From: Dyadobacter sandarakinus
Lineage (GTDB): Bacteria > Bacteroidota > Bacteroidia > Cytophagales > Spirosomataceae
NCBI RefSeq assembly: GCF_016894445.1
Contig: NZ_CP056775.1
Coordinates: forward strand, 4,528,001-4,592,000
Reading direction: 5' to 3'
DNA length: 64,000 nucleotides
The number at the start of each line of letters is the position of its first letter. The first letter of the stretch is position 1. The notes under the pieces are model-generated. The model was not told the DNA's origin. It made no database searches and saw only the letters and a program-made list of their open reading frames with translations. Both the position numbers and the translations under genes were made by a program. Shown here one piece after another: positions 25,113 through 33,964 of this stretch.

Positions 25113-26237
25113 TTACCCGGCCGCAGACCGAATTTCCTGTTCAGACTCTGCAGATTGTGCCCCGGCAGTAATCTCATGCAGGAACATGGCCGTACCGCGC
25201 CGGTACCATTCCTTAAACCGTGCGGAGTGGTCTGTATGCCTTGGGAGGTATTCGAGTATGAGCGACAGGTCGAAATGGCGGGAGGTAATGCCTGCGCCCG
25301 AAATTACCCCATCAAGCGCATTGCACTCCTGCTCGAAATGGTTGGGAACCGGCACCATCATCACCGGCTTGCCCAGGTACATCGCCTCACACACCGACTC
25401 AAAACCAGCCGTAGTGACCAATGCCTTGCAGGAAGCCAGCAGGCGCAGGTACTTTTCACTGTTGATCCTGTGAAAAGTGAGCTTTTCATTTGTCTGAAAT
25501 ACCTCAGGTGCATCCGGGTTGTCCCAGAAACAATGCAGTTCCTGATCAGGGTTTGCCTGGTGCCAGTCCATGATCTGTCGGCTGAGGCTGTGGTGTGTCA
25601 TATATACCAGCAGGAAATCACCCTGTACCGGCTTGAGTTCCTGCACTTCCTTTCTGAGCAGCGGAGGCACGACCATAATCCTGAGGTCGGGGCGTGAAGG
25701 TATTTCACGAAAAGAAAGCGCCAGCCGCCTGGTGGCCAGCCAGGATGTGGAGCGTGAGTTAAGATTGATCAAAAACCGGTCAAACCCGCTTTTTTCAGGA
25801 AAAACAAACCTGGGATGCAACAGCAGGTACTGATGTGCAATGCAAACCATCGGGATGCGTGAGCGGTACAGGATGTTGTACAACCCTCCATAAGTTTCAT
25901 AAAAGCTCACGATCAGATCGGGCCTGATGTCCCGGATCGTCTTGTGAATGCAGCGCAGACTTTTGAGGTGCCGCGGCAAGCCTGCCAGGTGCGTGCTGAT
26001 GGTTTTCTGCACGTTCATTCCACTCCCGCCGGCATGGTAAATGATATTGGGAGCATGAAAATGGTAGACCGGAGCATTGATCTGCTCGTCGAAAAATGCC
26101 GGGATCTGGCGCCCGGGCGAGGTACCTACCAGGGCGGCGGCCACCTGGTGGCCCGCCTCACGCAGCATCTGCCCCAGTGAAATCGCCTGGGTAAGGTGCC
26201 CGCGCCCTTCGCCCTGCACCATAAATATGATCTTCAT
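25113..26237 (-). CDS. Glycosyltransferase, GT-B fold (GT28/MurG-like)
   Basis: The 374-residue product opens MKIIFMVQGEGRGHLTQA, with the glycine-rich loop of MurG-like GT-B enzymes. A C-terminal donor-binding half follows: KALVTTAGFESVCEAMYLGKP (cited by its ends near residues 273-293) and VPVPNHFEQECNA. It lacks a signal peptide. The ORF is open for 15 more codons upstream, but ATG 26237 matches the family start. The preceding phosphoesterase gene ends 1 nt before it (TAA G ATG), so the two are coupled. Together they suggest synthesis of a membrane glycolipid, which is inference. Confidence 0.82.
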   Translation of the reverse strand: MKIIFMVQGEGRGHLTQAISLGQMLREAGHQVAAALVGTSPGRQIPAFFDEQINAPVYHFHAPNIIYHAGGSGMNVQKTISTHLAGLPRHLKSLRCIHKTIRDIRPDLIVSFYETYGGLYNILYRSRIPMVCIAHQYLLLHPRFVFPEKSGFDRFLINLNSRSTSWLATRRLALSFREIPSRPDLRIMVVPPLLRKEVQELKPVQGDFLLVYMTHHSLSRQIMDWHQANPDQELHCFWDNPDAPEVFQTNEKLTFHRINSEKYLRLLASCKALVTTAGFESVCEAMYLGKPVMMVPVPNHFEQECNALDGVISGAGITSRHFDLSLILEYLPRHTDHSARFKEWYRRGTAMFLHEITAGAQSAESEQEIRSAAG

Positions 26238-26238
26238 C

Positions 26239-27102
26239 TTATAAAAATCGCGGGTTCCTGCCTGGCAATCCTGTAAATGCAACCTGCTTCTCGATCGTCG
26301 GAAAATGCTCTACAATGCCTTTCGGATCTGCGGTCTTTGCCGGCTTTCCTTCATGCGCCTGCTGATCGTAGTGCAGCAGACTCCAGTTGCCCTCGAAATC
26401 CTCTACCAGTGCACTCAGCGTCTCTACCCAGTCGCCCGAATTCATGTACATGATCCCGTTGATTTCGCGGATGGCCGGGTGATGGATATGTCCGCATATA
26501 ACGCCATCGCAGTCGCGCGAGCGGGCCAGCTCGGTTAGTTTTTCCTCAAAGTCGGACATATAGTTGACCGCCATTTTTACCGATTGCTTGATCCGCTGAG
26601 ACAGCGAGTAGTACGGCAATCCCCGCCATGCGCGGTAGCGGTTGTAAAATTTGTTGAGCCACAAAAGGAACGTATATCCGATATCGCCCAGGTAGGCGAG
26701 CCACTTGAGGTGTGTGGTAATGGAGTCAAAAACATCGCCGTGTGTCACATAAAACCGCTGCGAGCCGGAGTTGAGGATATAATCTTTCCTGATCTGAAAA
26801 TGTTTGCCGAGCCTCAGCGGAATGATCTGATCGAGGAAATCGTCGTGGTTGCCACGCAGGTAAATAACTTTTGTTTTATGTTCTTCAATCATTTTCAGCA
26901 CACGTTTGAAAAACATCGTGTGTTTTCTTTTCCAGACACCATACTTTTTCAGCTGCCATGCATCAATGATGTCTCCATTCAGGATCAGTTTCTTACACGA
27001 GTAACTTTTCAAAAAATTCGTCACTTCTTCTGCCTTTGATCCCCCCGCTCCCAAGTGTAGGTCAGAAATGATGATAGTCCGGAAATGTGTTGTGTCTGCC
27101 AT
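26239..27102 (-). CDS. UDP-2,3-diacylglucosamine diphosphatase-like metallophosphoesterase
   Basis: The 287-residue product has all five calcineurin-like metal motifs: SDLHLGA, NGDIIDAW, RGNHDD, THGD and GHIHHP. It resembles the LpxH-type branch found in Bacteroidota, and LpxH cleaves UDP-2,3-diacylglucosamine to lipid X in lipid A synthesis. The function could be a related phospholipid or glycolipid phosphatase. ATG 27102 (MADTTHFRT) is preferred over the longer frame start at 27135. It is the first gene of a two-gene unit with the GT-B transferase. Confidence 0.82.
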   Translation of the reverse strand: MADTTHFRTIIISDLHLGAGGSKAEEVTNFLKSYSCKKLILNGDIIDAWQLKKYGVWKRKHTMFFKRVLKMIEEHKTKVIYLRGNHDDFLDQIIPLRLGKHFQIRKDYILNSGSQRFYVTHGDVFDSITTHLKWLAYLGDIGYTFLLWLNKFYNRYRAWRGLPYYSLSQRIKQSVKMAVNYMSDFEEKLTELARSRDCDGVICGHIHHPAIREINGIMYMNSGDWVETLSALVEDFEGNWSLLHYDQQAHEGKPAKTADPKGIVEHFPTIEKQVAFTGLPGRNPRFL

Positions 27103-27163
27103 GTTACAAATTTTCTCATTTGATATTAACTGCATGTTACTGGCAGGTTATTAATAGGTTAAG

Positions 27164-27171
27164 TAACTTTG
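27164..27171 (+). promoter_or_regulatory. -7 box for TonB-domain protein gene
   Basis: TAACTTTG matches TAnnTTTG, 19 nt before the ATG at 27191, which implies a leader of only a dozen or so nucleotides. Confidence 0.45.
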
Positions 27172-27190
27172 AGTAATCAAAATCCTCTGT

Positions 27191-28591
27191 ATGAAAAATT
27201 TGTTATTTTTCCTCTCTCTGATCAGTATCCCATCTTTTGCTCAAAAAATCCATCAATCCGCCGAAGTAACCCAACCCGCCCAACCGGCAGGCGGAGCGCA
27301 GCTGCTTGAGTTATTTATTGCCTCCAATCTCAGGCTGCCGGTCAAACCCACGGATGGAACCGTGACGCTCCTGGCGGTTGTGGAGCCGGATGGAAGCGCT
27401 ACCGGAATTCGTGTGAAAGAAGGACTGGACTCATTATGCAATGCCGAGGCGATCAGGGTTCTGCGGCTTTACAAAGCATGGAAGCCGGCTATGCTCGATA
27501 GCCGGAAAGTGCGTCAGGAGGTGGTAGTACCGGTAGTTTTCAAATGCGATTCGCCCGAAGGGTTTTCAGCTGCCAGCCACAGCATTGTTACCTATTACCG
27601 CCACGGAATCAGATCCGCTGTGGAGAGTGCTACCATCCGCAGAAGCATTCCGGTGGATGACTTCGGCTTTTTGAGCGGAAATGTGGTTTTTCAGAAGAAG
27701 GAAGAGAACCGGTGGGTCGATGTGACGCAAGTACCTTTACAGATTACCGGGAGTATGACGCAGTTCGAGAACGAAGGGATAAAAGACTCTGTACAAACAC
27801 TTGAATTCAGTGCAAATCTGCCTCCGCAAAAAGCCCGTGTTTACCAGATTATCAAAAAGCAATTGAATGGAGCATTGGTCTCGTTGGTACAGATGGATCC
27901 CGATGATAAAGCGGTTTTCATGAAAGATTACCACCTGAATGGCGCTTTAAAAAGCCTCAAGATTTACGGCAAAGAGCTAAACAAGGAATATACCTGGTAT
28001 GGAAATGGTCAGCTTGCGACGTTTGAAGAAAAGCCAGTTATGCTGAAAAAACCCAATATCAGCTACATCTGGGAAGTATACGATAAAGCTGGAAACCAGC
28101 TTGTAACGAAGGGAAATGGTTATTTAACACCGGATAACAAGGAGTACGGACTACTCAAAAGCGGACTTAGAGAGGGCATTTGGAAAGGTACGTCTGCGGA
28201 CAGCAGCCGGTTTGAGGAAGAGTACAATGCAGGCAAGCTCGAATGGGGCAAAACCTTTCTGAAAGATAAAGTCATTGCATATGATGAAGTTGAGGTTATG
28301 CCCCAGTATAAAGGAGGCTTTCCTGCCATGTACAAATTCATCGCGAAAAATGTTAAATACCCGAAAGATGCCGCCAAACAAAACATCAGCGGACAGGTAT
28401 TTACCACCTTTGTGGTACGTTCTGACGGAACGATCGGCGACGTCGCCCTGATCCAGGGCCTTCATGAAAGCATGGATAAAGAGGCGCTCCGCGTTGTAAC
28501 TGCCATGAGCGGCCACTGGGAACCAGGCTGGCAGCGAGGCCGGAAGGTAAATGTAAAGTTCAATATACCGATCAATTTTTACCTGGAATAA
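27191..28591 (+). CDS. Secreted protein with two TonB C-terminal-like domains and MORN-like centre
   Basis: The 466-residue product has a signal peptide ending in SFAQ (residue 18). Residues about 35-117 resemble a TonB C-terminal domain (GTVTLLAVVEPDGSATGIRV, AEAIRVLRLYKAWKPA). The middle has strand-turn units of the MORN/YwqK type (YHLNGALKSLKIYGKELN, YTWYGNGQLATF). Residues about 370-466 are a clearer TonB C-terminal domain (YKGGFPAMYKFIAKNVKYP, SGQVFTTFVVRSDGTIGDV, KEALRVVTAMSGHWEPGW). There is no transmembrane anchor or Pro-rich spacer as in energy-transducing TonB, so it is probably periplasmic rather than an ExbBD partner. Such TonB-domain repeat proteins are common in Bacteroidota and are often mis-named TonB. 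Confidence 0.8.
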   Translation: MKNLLFFLSLISIPSFAQKIHQSAEVTQPAQPAGGAQLLELFIASNLRLPVKPTDGTVTLLAVVEPDGSATGIRVKEGLDSLCNAEAIRVLRLYKAWKPAMLDSRKVRQEVVVPVVFKCDSPEGFSAASHSIVTYYRHGIRSAVESATIRRSIPVDDFGFLSGNVVFQKKEENRWVDVTQVPLQITGSMTQFENEGIKDSVQTLEFSANLPPQKARVYQIIKKQLNGALVSLVQMDPDDKAVFMKDYHLNGALKSLKIYGKELNKEYTWYGNGQLATFEEKPVMLKKPNISYIWEVYDKAGNQLVTKGNGYLTPDNKEYGLLKSGLREGIWKGTSADSSRFEEEYNAGKLEWGKTFLKDKVIAYDEVEVMPQYKGGFPAMYKFIAKNVKYPKDAAKQNISGQVFTTFVVRSDGTIGDVALIQGLHESMDKEALRVVTAMSGHWEPGWQRGRKVNVKFNIPINFYLE

Positions 28592-28636
28592 ATTCCCCTT
28601 ACCTTAGTTGTCTTACCAACTTACCTGGAATACCGC

Positions 28637-30820
28637 ATGAAGCACATTCTCAGAACTCTTTTTCTGCTTATATTTTCCTGCAATGCATTTGCTCAGATCC
28701 CCGATACTTTTCAATGGCTGCCGGACGGAACCGGCTACCGCGATGCGGTGGAGGGAGAAATTGTAGAGGTGACCTTACCCACCAATCAGGAAAAAATCAT
28801 CTTGTCAAAAGCACAGCTTACGCCCGAAGGTGCATCGGCTGCATTGCCCGTTAAAAGTTACACGGTCAGCAAGGCAGGCGATAAGTTTTTGATTTATACC
28901 AATACAAAAAGAGTATGGCGGTACGAGACGCGAGGCGATTACTGGGTATATGATATCAATGCAAAAACACTGCGGCAGGTAGGAAAAACGCTTCCGGCAT
29001 CCTCCCTGATGTTTGCCAAATTTTCACCGGACGGCAGTAAAGTAGCGTATGTAAGCAAGCATAACGTGTACGTGGAAGATATTCAGGGCGGTAACATCAG
29101 GCAGCTGACTACCGATGGCACCGACCGGGTGATCAATGGTACCTTTGACTGGGCGTATGAAGAAGAATTCGACTGCCGCGACGGATTTCGGTGGAGCGAC
29201 GACAGCAAGGCCGTTGCTTACTGGCAGATCGACGCCCGCAAAATCCGAAACTTTTTGATGATCAATACCACCGACTCTATTTACTCCTTCAATGTGCCGG
29301 TAGAGTATCCCAAGGTGGGCGAAACACCTTCTCCATACAAGATCGGCGTGGTGGATGTGAATACTGGAGAGAACAAATGGATGAACATTCCGGGTGATCC
29401 GCAAAATACCTATGTACCGAGAATGGAATGGTCGGGTATGCCGGGGGAGCTGGTCGTACAGCAGCTAAACCGCAAGCAGAATGAGAGCACTTTGTTTTAC
29501 ATCAATACAAAAGATGGCTCTTCCAAACCATTTTACAATGAAAAAGACGAAGCCTGGATTGATATTAAAAGCCGGTGGGAAAGTGATCCCATGGGCTGGG
29601 ACTGGATCAATGGCGGTAAGGAATTTCTGTGGGTGACTGAAAAAGACGGCTGGCGGCATACCTATCGCGTGAGCCGGGATGGTAAAAAGGAAACACTGAT
29701 CACGCCTGGCAACTTCGACATGATCAGCCCGGTGCGCATTGACGAAAAAAACAACGCATACTACTTCATGGCGTCGCCCGATAATGCGACCCAGAGTTAC
29801 CTGTATAAAGCAACACTCGACGGAAAGGGAAAAGTGACGCGCGTAACACCTGCTGAACTTGCCGGCACGCACGACTACCAGATTTCACCTTTGGGTAAGT
29901 TTGCGATGCACCAGTTTTCGAGCGCCAAGCTGCCGCCGATGATGGAATGGGTTACCCTGCCTGCGCACAAACCCCTTGATCCGCAAAATTCCATTGCCCA
30001 GACGATGATGCGCATCAAACCCGCCGGGATCGACATTGAGTTTTTCAAGGTAAAAACAGAGGAAGGTATTGAAGTAGATGCGTGGATGGTGAAACCAGAC
30101 AACTTTGACCCTGCAAAAAAATACCCGATCGTGTTCATGGTTTACGGTGAGCCCGCGGGCAGCACGGTGAAAGATACCTACGGTACCGGCCGCAACCGGC
30201 TTTATGCGGGCAGCATGGCAGCGGACGGCTACATTTATGCATCGGTTGACAATCGCGGCACGCCGTCGCCCAAAGGGCGAGGCTGGCGCAAAGCGATTTA
30301 TAAAAATATCGGCGTCGTCAACATCCGCGACCTTGACGGCGCAGCAGTTGCCATGTTTAAGCAATATCCGTTTATTGATACTTCCCGCGTGGCCGTGCAT
30401 GGGTGGAGCGGTGGCGGATCGTCCACGCTCAATTTGCTTTTCCAGTATCCGCAGCATTTTAAAACGGGTATCGCGGTGGCTGCAGTGGGTAACCAGCTTA
30501 CTTACGATAACATTTACCAGGAGCGTTACATGGGACTTCCGCAGGAAAACCGGGAAGATTTTGTAAAAGGCTCCCCAATCACGCATGCGCAAAATCTGGT
30601 CGGCAACCTGCTGTACATTCACGGTACAGGTGATGACAATGTGCATTACCAGAATGCCGAAATGCTTGTAAATCAACTGATCAAGTATAACAAGGTGTTC
30701 CAGTTTATGCCTTACCCTAACCGTTCGCACGGCATTTATGAGGGCGAGGGCACATCAAAGCATTTGCAAACTTTGTTTACCGACTATCTCAAAAAGAACT
30801 GTCCTCCGGGAGCCAGATAA
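28637..30820 (+). CDS. Dipeptidyl peptidase IV-like S9 serine peptidase
   Basis: The 727-residue secreted enzyme (signal peptide ending NAFAQ) belongs to family S9B, which removes Xaa-Pro dipeptides from N-termini. An eight-bladed propeller makes up the first two thirds and contains DWAYEEEF near residue 175, whose paired Glu residues bind the substrate amino group. The C-terminal hydrolase has the nucleophile in GWSGGG (about 591), Asp in TGDDNVH (about 666) and His in RSHGI (about 697). A small secreted protein gene starts 6 nt after it and is probably cotranscribed. It most likely works in the periplasm on peptide nutrients. Confidence 0.94.
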   Translation: MKHILRTLFLLIFSCNAFAQIPDTFQWLPDGTGYRDAVEGEIVEVTLPTNQEKIILSKAQLTPEGASAALPVKSYTVSKAGDKFLIYTNTKRVWRYETRGDYWVYDINAKTLRQVGKTLPASSLMFAKFSPDGSKVAYVSKHNVYVEDIQGGNIRQLTTDGTDRVINGTFDWAYEEEFDCRDGFRWSDDSKAVAYWQIDARKIRNFLMINTTDSIYSFNVPVEYPKVGETPSPYKIGVVDVNTGENKWMNIPGDPQNTYVPRMEWSGMPGELVVQQLNRKQNESTLFYINTKDGSSKPFYNEKDEAWIDIKSRWESDPMGWDWINGGKEFLWVTEKDGWRHTYRVSRDGKKETLITPGNFDMISPVRIDEKNNAYYFMASPDNATQSYLYKATLDGKGKVTRVTPAELAGTHDYQISPLGKFAMHQFSSAKLPPMMEWVTLPAHKPLDPQNSIAQTMMRIKPAGIDIEFFKVKTEEGIEVDAWMVKPDNFDPAKKYPIVFMVYGEPAGSTVKDTYGTGRNRLYAGSMAADGYIYASVDNRGTPSPKGRGWRKAIYKNIGVVNIRDLDGAAVAMFKQYPFIDTSRVAVHGWSGGGSSTLNLLFQYPQHFKTGIAVAAVGNQLTYDNIYQERYMGLPQENREDFVKGSPITHAQNLVGNLLYIHGTGDDNVHYQNAEMLVNQLIKYNKVFQFMPYPNRSHGIYEGEGTSKHLQTLFTDYLKKNCPPGAR

Positions 30821-30826
30821 TCTGTC

Positions 30827-31558
30827 ATGAAAAAACTCGTTTTCAACGCATTTTTTGTTTGCATTGCGCTGGCCTCCCAGGCGCAGGTCAGCGATGGTTC
30901 CAAGATAGGCATAACTACGGGCCGCGGCCTCACAGGGCTGCGCTCCGATGCTTTTGCTACCGCCGCGACGCCGCCTTCGGAAGTAAAAGGTGACTTTTAT
31001 GCTGATTCGGTGTGGCAAACGGGCGGGGTAAAGTTTCAGAAGGCCATTCCGCAGATCGGTGGAGGCGAAAGCGATAGTCTGGCTGGTATCCAGATCCGCT
31101 ACAATGTCCTGAACAACGAGCTGGAAGTACTTGCCGACGAAAAGAAAAATGACGTTCGTGTGATCAAGGGCGGCATGCTGCGGAGCTTTTCACTGGATGG
31201 CAGCCCAGGCGCTTCATTTATCAATGTTGCTACTTTGCAGCCTGGCAGCCTTACAGGCTTTGGGGAGGTCTTATCGTCGGGCAAAACGATGCTGATCAAG
31301 CATTTCCGCACACGCATCACCAAACCCAACTATAACCCGGGATTTGCGACAGGCGAAAAAAATACGATCGTCCGCATTGACCACGACTACTACGCAGCGA
31401 CCGGCAACTCACTCAAAAAACTGGATCTTGGCAAAAAGCTACCCGAAGCATTCGCGGATCAGAAACAGCAGGCCGAAAAATATGCAAAAGACAACGCCCT
31501 CAACCTGAAAAAGGAGGAAGACGTTGTCCGGCTTTTTGATTTTATCAATGGGAAATAA
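30827..31558 (+). CDS. Conserved secreted protein of unknown function
   Basis: The 243-residue product has a signal peptide ending in ASQAQ near residue 20. No family is recognised. The body looks like a mixed strand protein with repeated polar turns (GITTGRGLTGLRSD, GIQIRYNVLNNELEVLAD, RVIKGGMLRSFSLDG) and ends with a Lys-rich helix before FINGK. It follows the DPP-IV gene by 6 nt, which suggests shared expression but not function. Its final codons GGG AAA TAA form half of a hairpin with the mirror-image end of the convergent peptidase gene. Confidence 0.7.
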   Translation: MKKLVFNAFFVCIALASQAQVSDGSKIGITTGRGLTGLRSDAFATAATPPSEVKGDFYADSVWQTGGVKFQKAIPQIGGGESDSLAGIQIRYNVLNNELEVLADEKKNDVRVIKGGMLRSFSLDGSPGASFINVATLQPGSLTGFGEVLSSGKTMLIKHFRTRITKPNYNPGFATGEKNTIVRIDHDYYAATGNSLKKLDLGKKLPEAFADQKQQAEKYAKDNALNLKKEEDVVRLFDFINGK

Positions 31559-31572
31559 AGCTTATTTCCCAT
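31548..31572. terminator. Hairpin made of both convergent gene ends
   Basis: ATGGGAAATAA and TTATTTCCCAT form an 11-bp stem around AGC. Each arm contains the last codons and stop of one gene, and only 3 nt separate the two stop codons. Probably a shared terminator, although a long U-run is missing. Confidence 0.6.
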
Positions 31573-33094
31573 AAAGCTTTTTAGCCGCAGGCTCGTATTT
31601 ATCCCCCGCTGACCACATGGGTGCTGTTTTCCGGTCAGCGATCAGGCGTGACGCATAGGTATATGCCTGGCTGAATTTGAGCAGATAATTGAAATCTATG
31701 GTTTCAGGATTGTCGGTAGCCTGGTGGTAGTTTTTCATCAAATCAGCATTGAACTCTTTAAAACCAGGCGTAAACTGAGGGGCTGGAATGCCTTCTTTAG
31801 CAAAACTGACATTGTCGGACCGGTCAAATAATCCCTGCTCGGGTGCCGGATCAGCAAAAACCGTCAGTCCGAAAGCTTTACAGGCTGCTTCTATTTCAGC
31901 ACTTGCACCCGTCCTGTTCAGGCCGGTTACGGCAACAATGGTCGTATCGGTGTAACCCGCACCGTCCGAATTCATATTGAAAATGCACTTATTCAGCGGA
32001 AGCAACGGATGTGCGGCATAGTACCGGCTTCCCAGCAAACCTACCTCTTCGGCAGTAAGGGCAACCACAAGCACCGAGCGCTTGGGTGGATTTTTGCTGA
32101 AAGACTCAGCCGCAGCCAGCAGTGCTACGGTACCAATTGCATTGTCCCGCGCGCCATTGAAAATACTGTCGGCAGGCGTATAGGCACTTCCCCCCTGCTT
32201 ACCCACGCCAATGTGATCATAATGGGCGGTCAGGAGAATGTACTCGTCTTTCAGCTTCGGGTCAGTACCGGGAATAAGTCCGATAACATTCGAGCTGGTC
32301 ACCTTTGTGGTAATGCGGCCTGTTGTTTTAAATTCTACTTCTTTGGCGCCGCGCAGCGCACGGGCATAGCGCGACTCTTTTCCATTGATCCAGGCGTGCG
32401 GAATACCTGCTCCGCCGGCTGCAAGGCCGCTGTCATCCGAGAGACTGATTTTTTCGCTTCCAAAAAACTTGGTCACTACATTCCACGGAATAGCTGCATT
32501 GAAAAGCTCGATAATTGCCACCGCGCCTTTTGCTATGGCCACCTTCCGTTTTTCTGCAGAAGCAGCGGCTATTTCGGAGGGCGTTTTGGTATCGGGCGAG
32601 CCGCTCTGAAGCAGTACGATCTTGCCTTTTACATCCAGACCTTTATAATCGTCCCAGCCTTTGGATGCGTCTTCCAGACCATAAGCTGCATAAACGATGG
32701 GTGCTTTGATGGCAGCAGCGCCTCCGCTCATCAGGATCCAGTCGTCGCCGCTTTTCATCACCTCGGCATCAGCCGTGATCTCTCCGGAGCCGCCTGCAGC
32801 CATTTTATCAAAAGATATAGGCTGATAATAAGATAAGGTACCCGAAACCGAATCTGCGTGGACAGATCGAAGGCCCCATTTTCTGAACTGTTCTGCAATG
32901 TAGCGCGCTGCAACCCGGTTGCCCTGCTCGCCGGTACGTCTTCCCAGCAGCTCATCCCCTGCCAGAAAACGCATATGCGCCTCCGTTTCGGCAGCCCTGA
33001 TCTGGAACTCGGGTAAGGTATTGTTCTTTTTTTGTGCAAATGCGGGTGCAGCAAGACATACTGCAAATGCGAGGGACAGGTATTGTTTTTTCAT
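31562..33094 (-). CDS. M28-family zinc aminopeptidase, secreted
   Basis: The 510-residue product has a signal peptide ending in PAFAQ. A protease-associated (PA) domain appears to be inserted after about residue 130 (YGLEDASKGWDDYKGLDVKG). The M28 metal ligands are readable: TAHYDHIG (His, Asp), FNGARDNAIGTVALL (bridging Asp), TAEEVGLLGS (catalytic Glu and metal Glu), and NMNSDGAG (Asp). The final His is in MKNYHQATDN. ATG 33094 (MKKQYLS) begins the signal peptide; the longer frame from 33112 is unlikely. The methyltransferase gene upstream ends 14 nt before it, so the pair may share a transcript. Confidence 0.92.
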   Translation of the reverse strand: MKKQYLSLAFAVCLAAPAFAQKKNNTLPEFQIRAAETEAHMRFLAGDELLGRRTGEQGNRVAARYIAEQFRKWGLRSVHADSVSGTLSYYQPISFDKMAAGGSGEITADAEVMKSGDDWILMSGGAAAIKAPIVYAAYGLEDASKGWDDYKGLDVKGKIVLLQSGSPDTKTPSEIAAASAEKRKVAIAKGAVAIIELFNAAIPWNVVTKFFGSEKISLSDDSGLAAGGAGIPHAWINGKESRYARALRGAKEVEFKTTGRITTKVTSSNVIGLIPGTDPKLKDEYILLTAHYDHIGVGKQGGSAYTPADSIFNGARDNAIGTVALLAAAESFSKNPPKRSVLVVALTAEEVGLLGSRYYAAHPLLPLNKCIFNMNSDGAGYTDTTIVAVTGLNRTGASAEIEAACKAFGLTVFADPAPEQGLFDRSDNVSFAKEGIPAPQFTPGFKEFNADLMKNYHQATDNPETIDFNYLLKFSQAYTYASRLIADRKTAPMWSAGDKYEPAAKKLYGK

Positions 33095-33108
33095 ATATTT
33101 TGTAAAAA

Positions 33109-33909
33109 TCAAGGTCTTCTTCCGGTTACTGCCAGCAGGTACATTTTCATAGACCTGGCCGAACTTTTAATCCAATGATCATAGTCGGCAATCGCGGCAA
33201 GCCGCTGCTCTTCTGTTACATATCCATCTGCAACAAGCTGTTTGCCGCGGGTTTCTGCTACTTTTTTCCAGATACTTATATCACCCGCAAAATCGAGGCT
33301 GTCCTTGTCTGAAACTTCTGAAAAGTCGGTTACGGTAATATCGGTCAGGCCCAGTGCCTCAAACATTTCCTGCAACTTGTCAGCAACTCCATTGTTCATG
33401 CCTGCATCCTGCCTCCATTTAAGAAACGCATCATAAAACATGCGCATGCTTTCGGGTACTTCGGGCTCCCAGTGGATTTTTGTATGATTATAATCGAGTA
33501 TCGTCAGCAAGCCTCCGGGTTTCACCAGACTGACCATTTTTCCCAAAACTTCATGAGGATTGGCAAGCCACTGCAACACGCGGGCGGCACTAACCACATC
33601 AAAAAGCTTTACAGGAACATAGCTGTTGATGTCGGCTACCTCAAAATGCACATTGTCATGGTCACTGAAATTTTTCCTCGCAATCTCAATCAGGTGCTCG
33701 CTGGCATCAATGCCGGTAACCGTACCCGAAGGTCCTGTCAGCTCAGCCATTCCGAAAGTCATTGAACCCGACCCGCATCCTACATCGAGCAACGCATCTC
33801 CCGGTCTGACGACCCCTACGAGGTTGCGGTTTCCGGAAAACACCGTCCTCCGGTCCAGTACCGAGTTGGTTCCTTTGGGCATGGTTGCCCTTTCAGCGGC
33901 TTGCGACAT
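33109..33909 (-). CDS. Class I SAM-dependent methyltransferase
   Basis: The 266-residue product has the SAM-binding motif LLDVGCGSGSMTFGMA near residue 41, the acidic motif VTGIDASEHL, DVVSAARVLQWL (motif of post-loop strand) and LVKPGGLLTILDYN. The substrate is unknown, and the length and pattern fit the small-molecule methyltransferase group. It lies 14 nt upstream of the M28 peptidase. A start at ATG codon 10 (MPKGTNS) is possible. Confidence 0.85.
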   Translation of the reverse strand: MSQAAERATMPKGTNSVLDRRTVFSGNRNLVGVVRPGDALLDVGCGSGSMTFGMAELTGPSGTVTGIDASEHLIEIARKNFSDHDNVHFEVADINSYVPVKLFDVVSAARVLQWLANPHEVLGKMVSLVKPGGLLTILDYNHTKIHWEPEVPESMRMFYDAFLKWRQDAGMNNGVADKLQEMFEALGLTDITVTDFSEVSDKDSLDFAGDISIWKKVAETRGKQLVADGYVTEEQRLAAIADYDHWIKSSARSMKMYLLAVTGRRP

Positions 33910-33964
33910 AGCGGATACGTTAAGGTTAGGCTACAATATATAACATTATAGCCACCCCGCACTG

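Noticed and set aside
27191..28591. TonB energy transducer
   Set aside because: There is a cleavable-looking signal peptide but no membrane anchor or Pro-rich spacer, and no exbBD genes are close by.
32009..32836. Plus-strand ORF of 275 codons inside the M28 peptidase gene
   Set aside because: The minus-strand peptidase is intact with all metal ligands; the other frame is a shadow.
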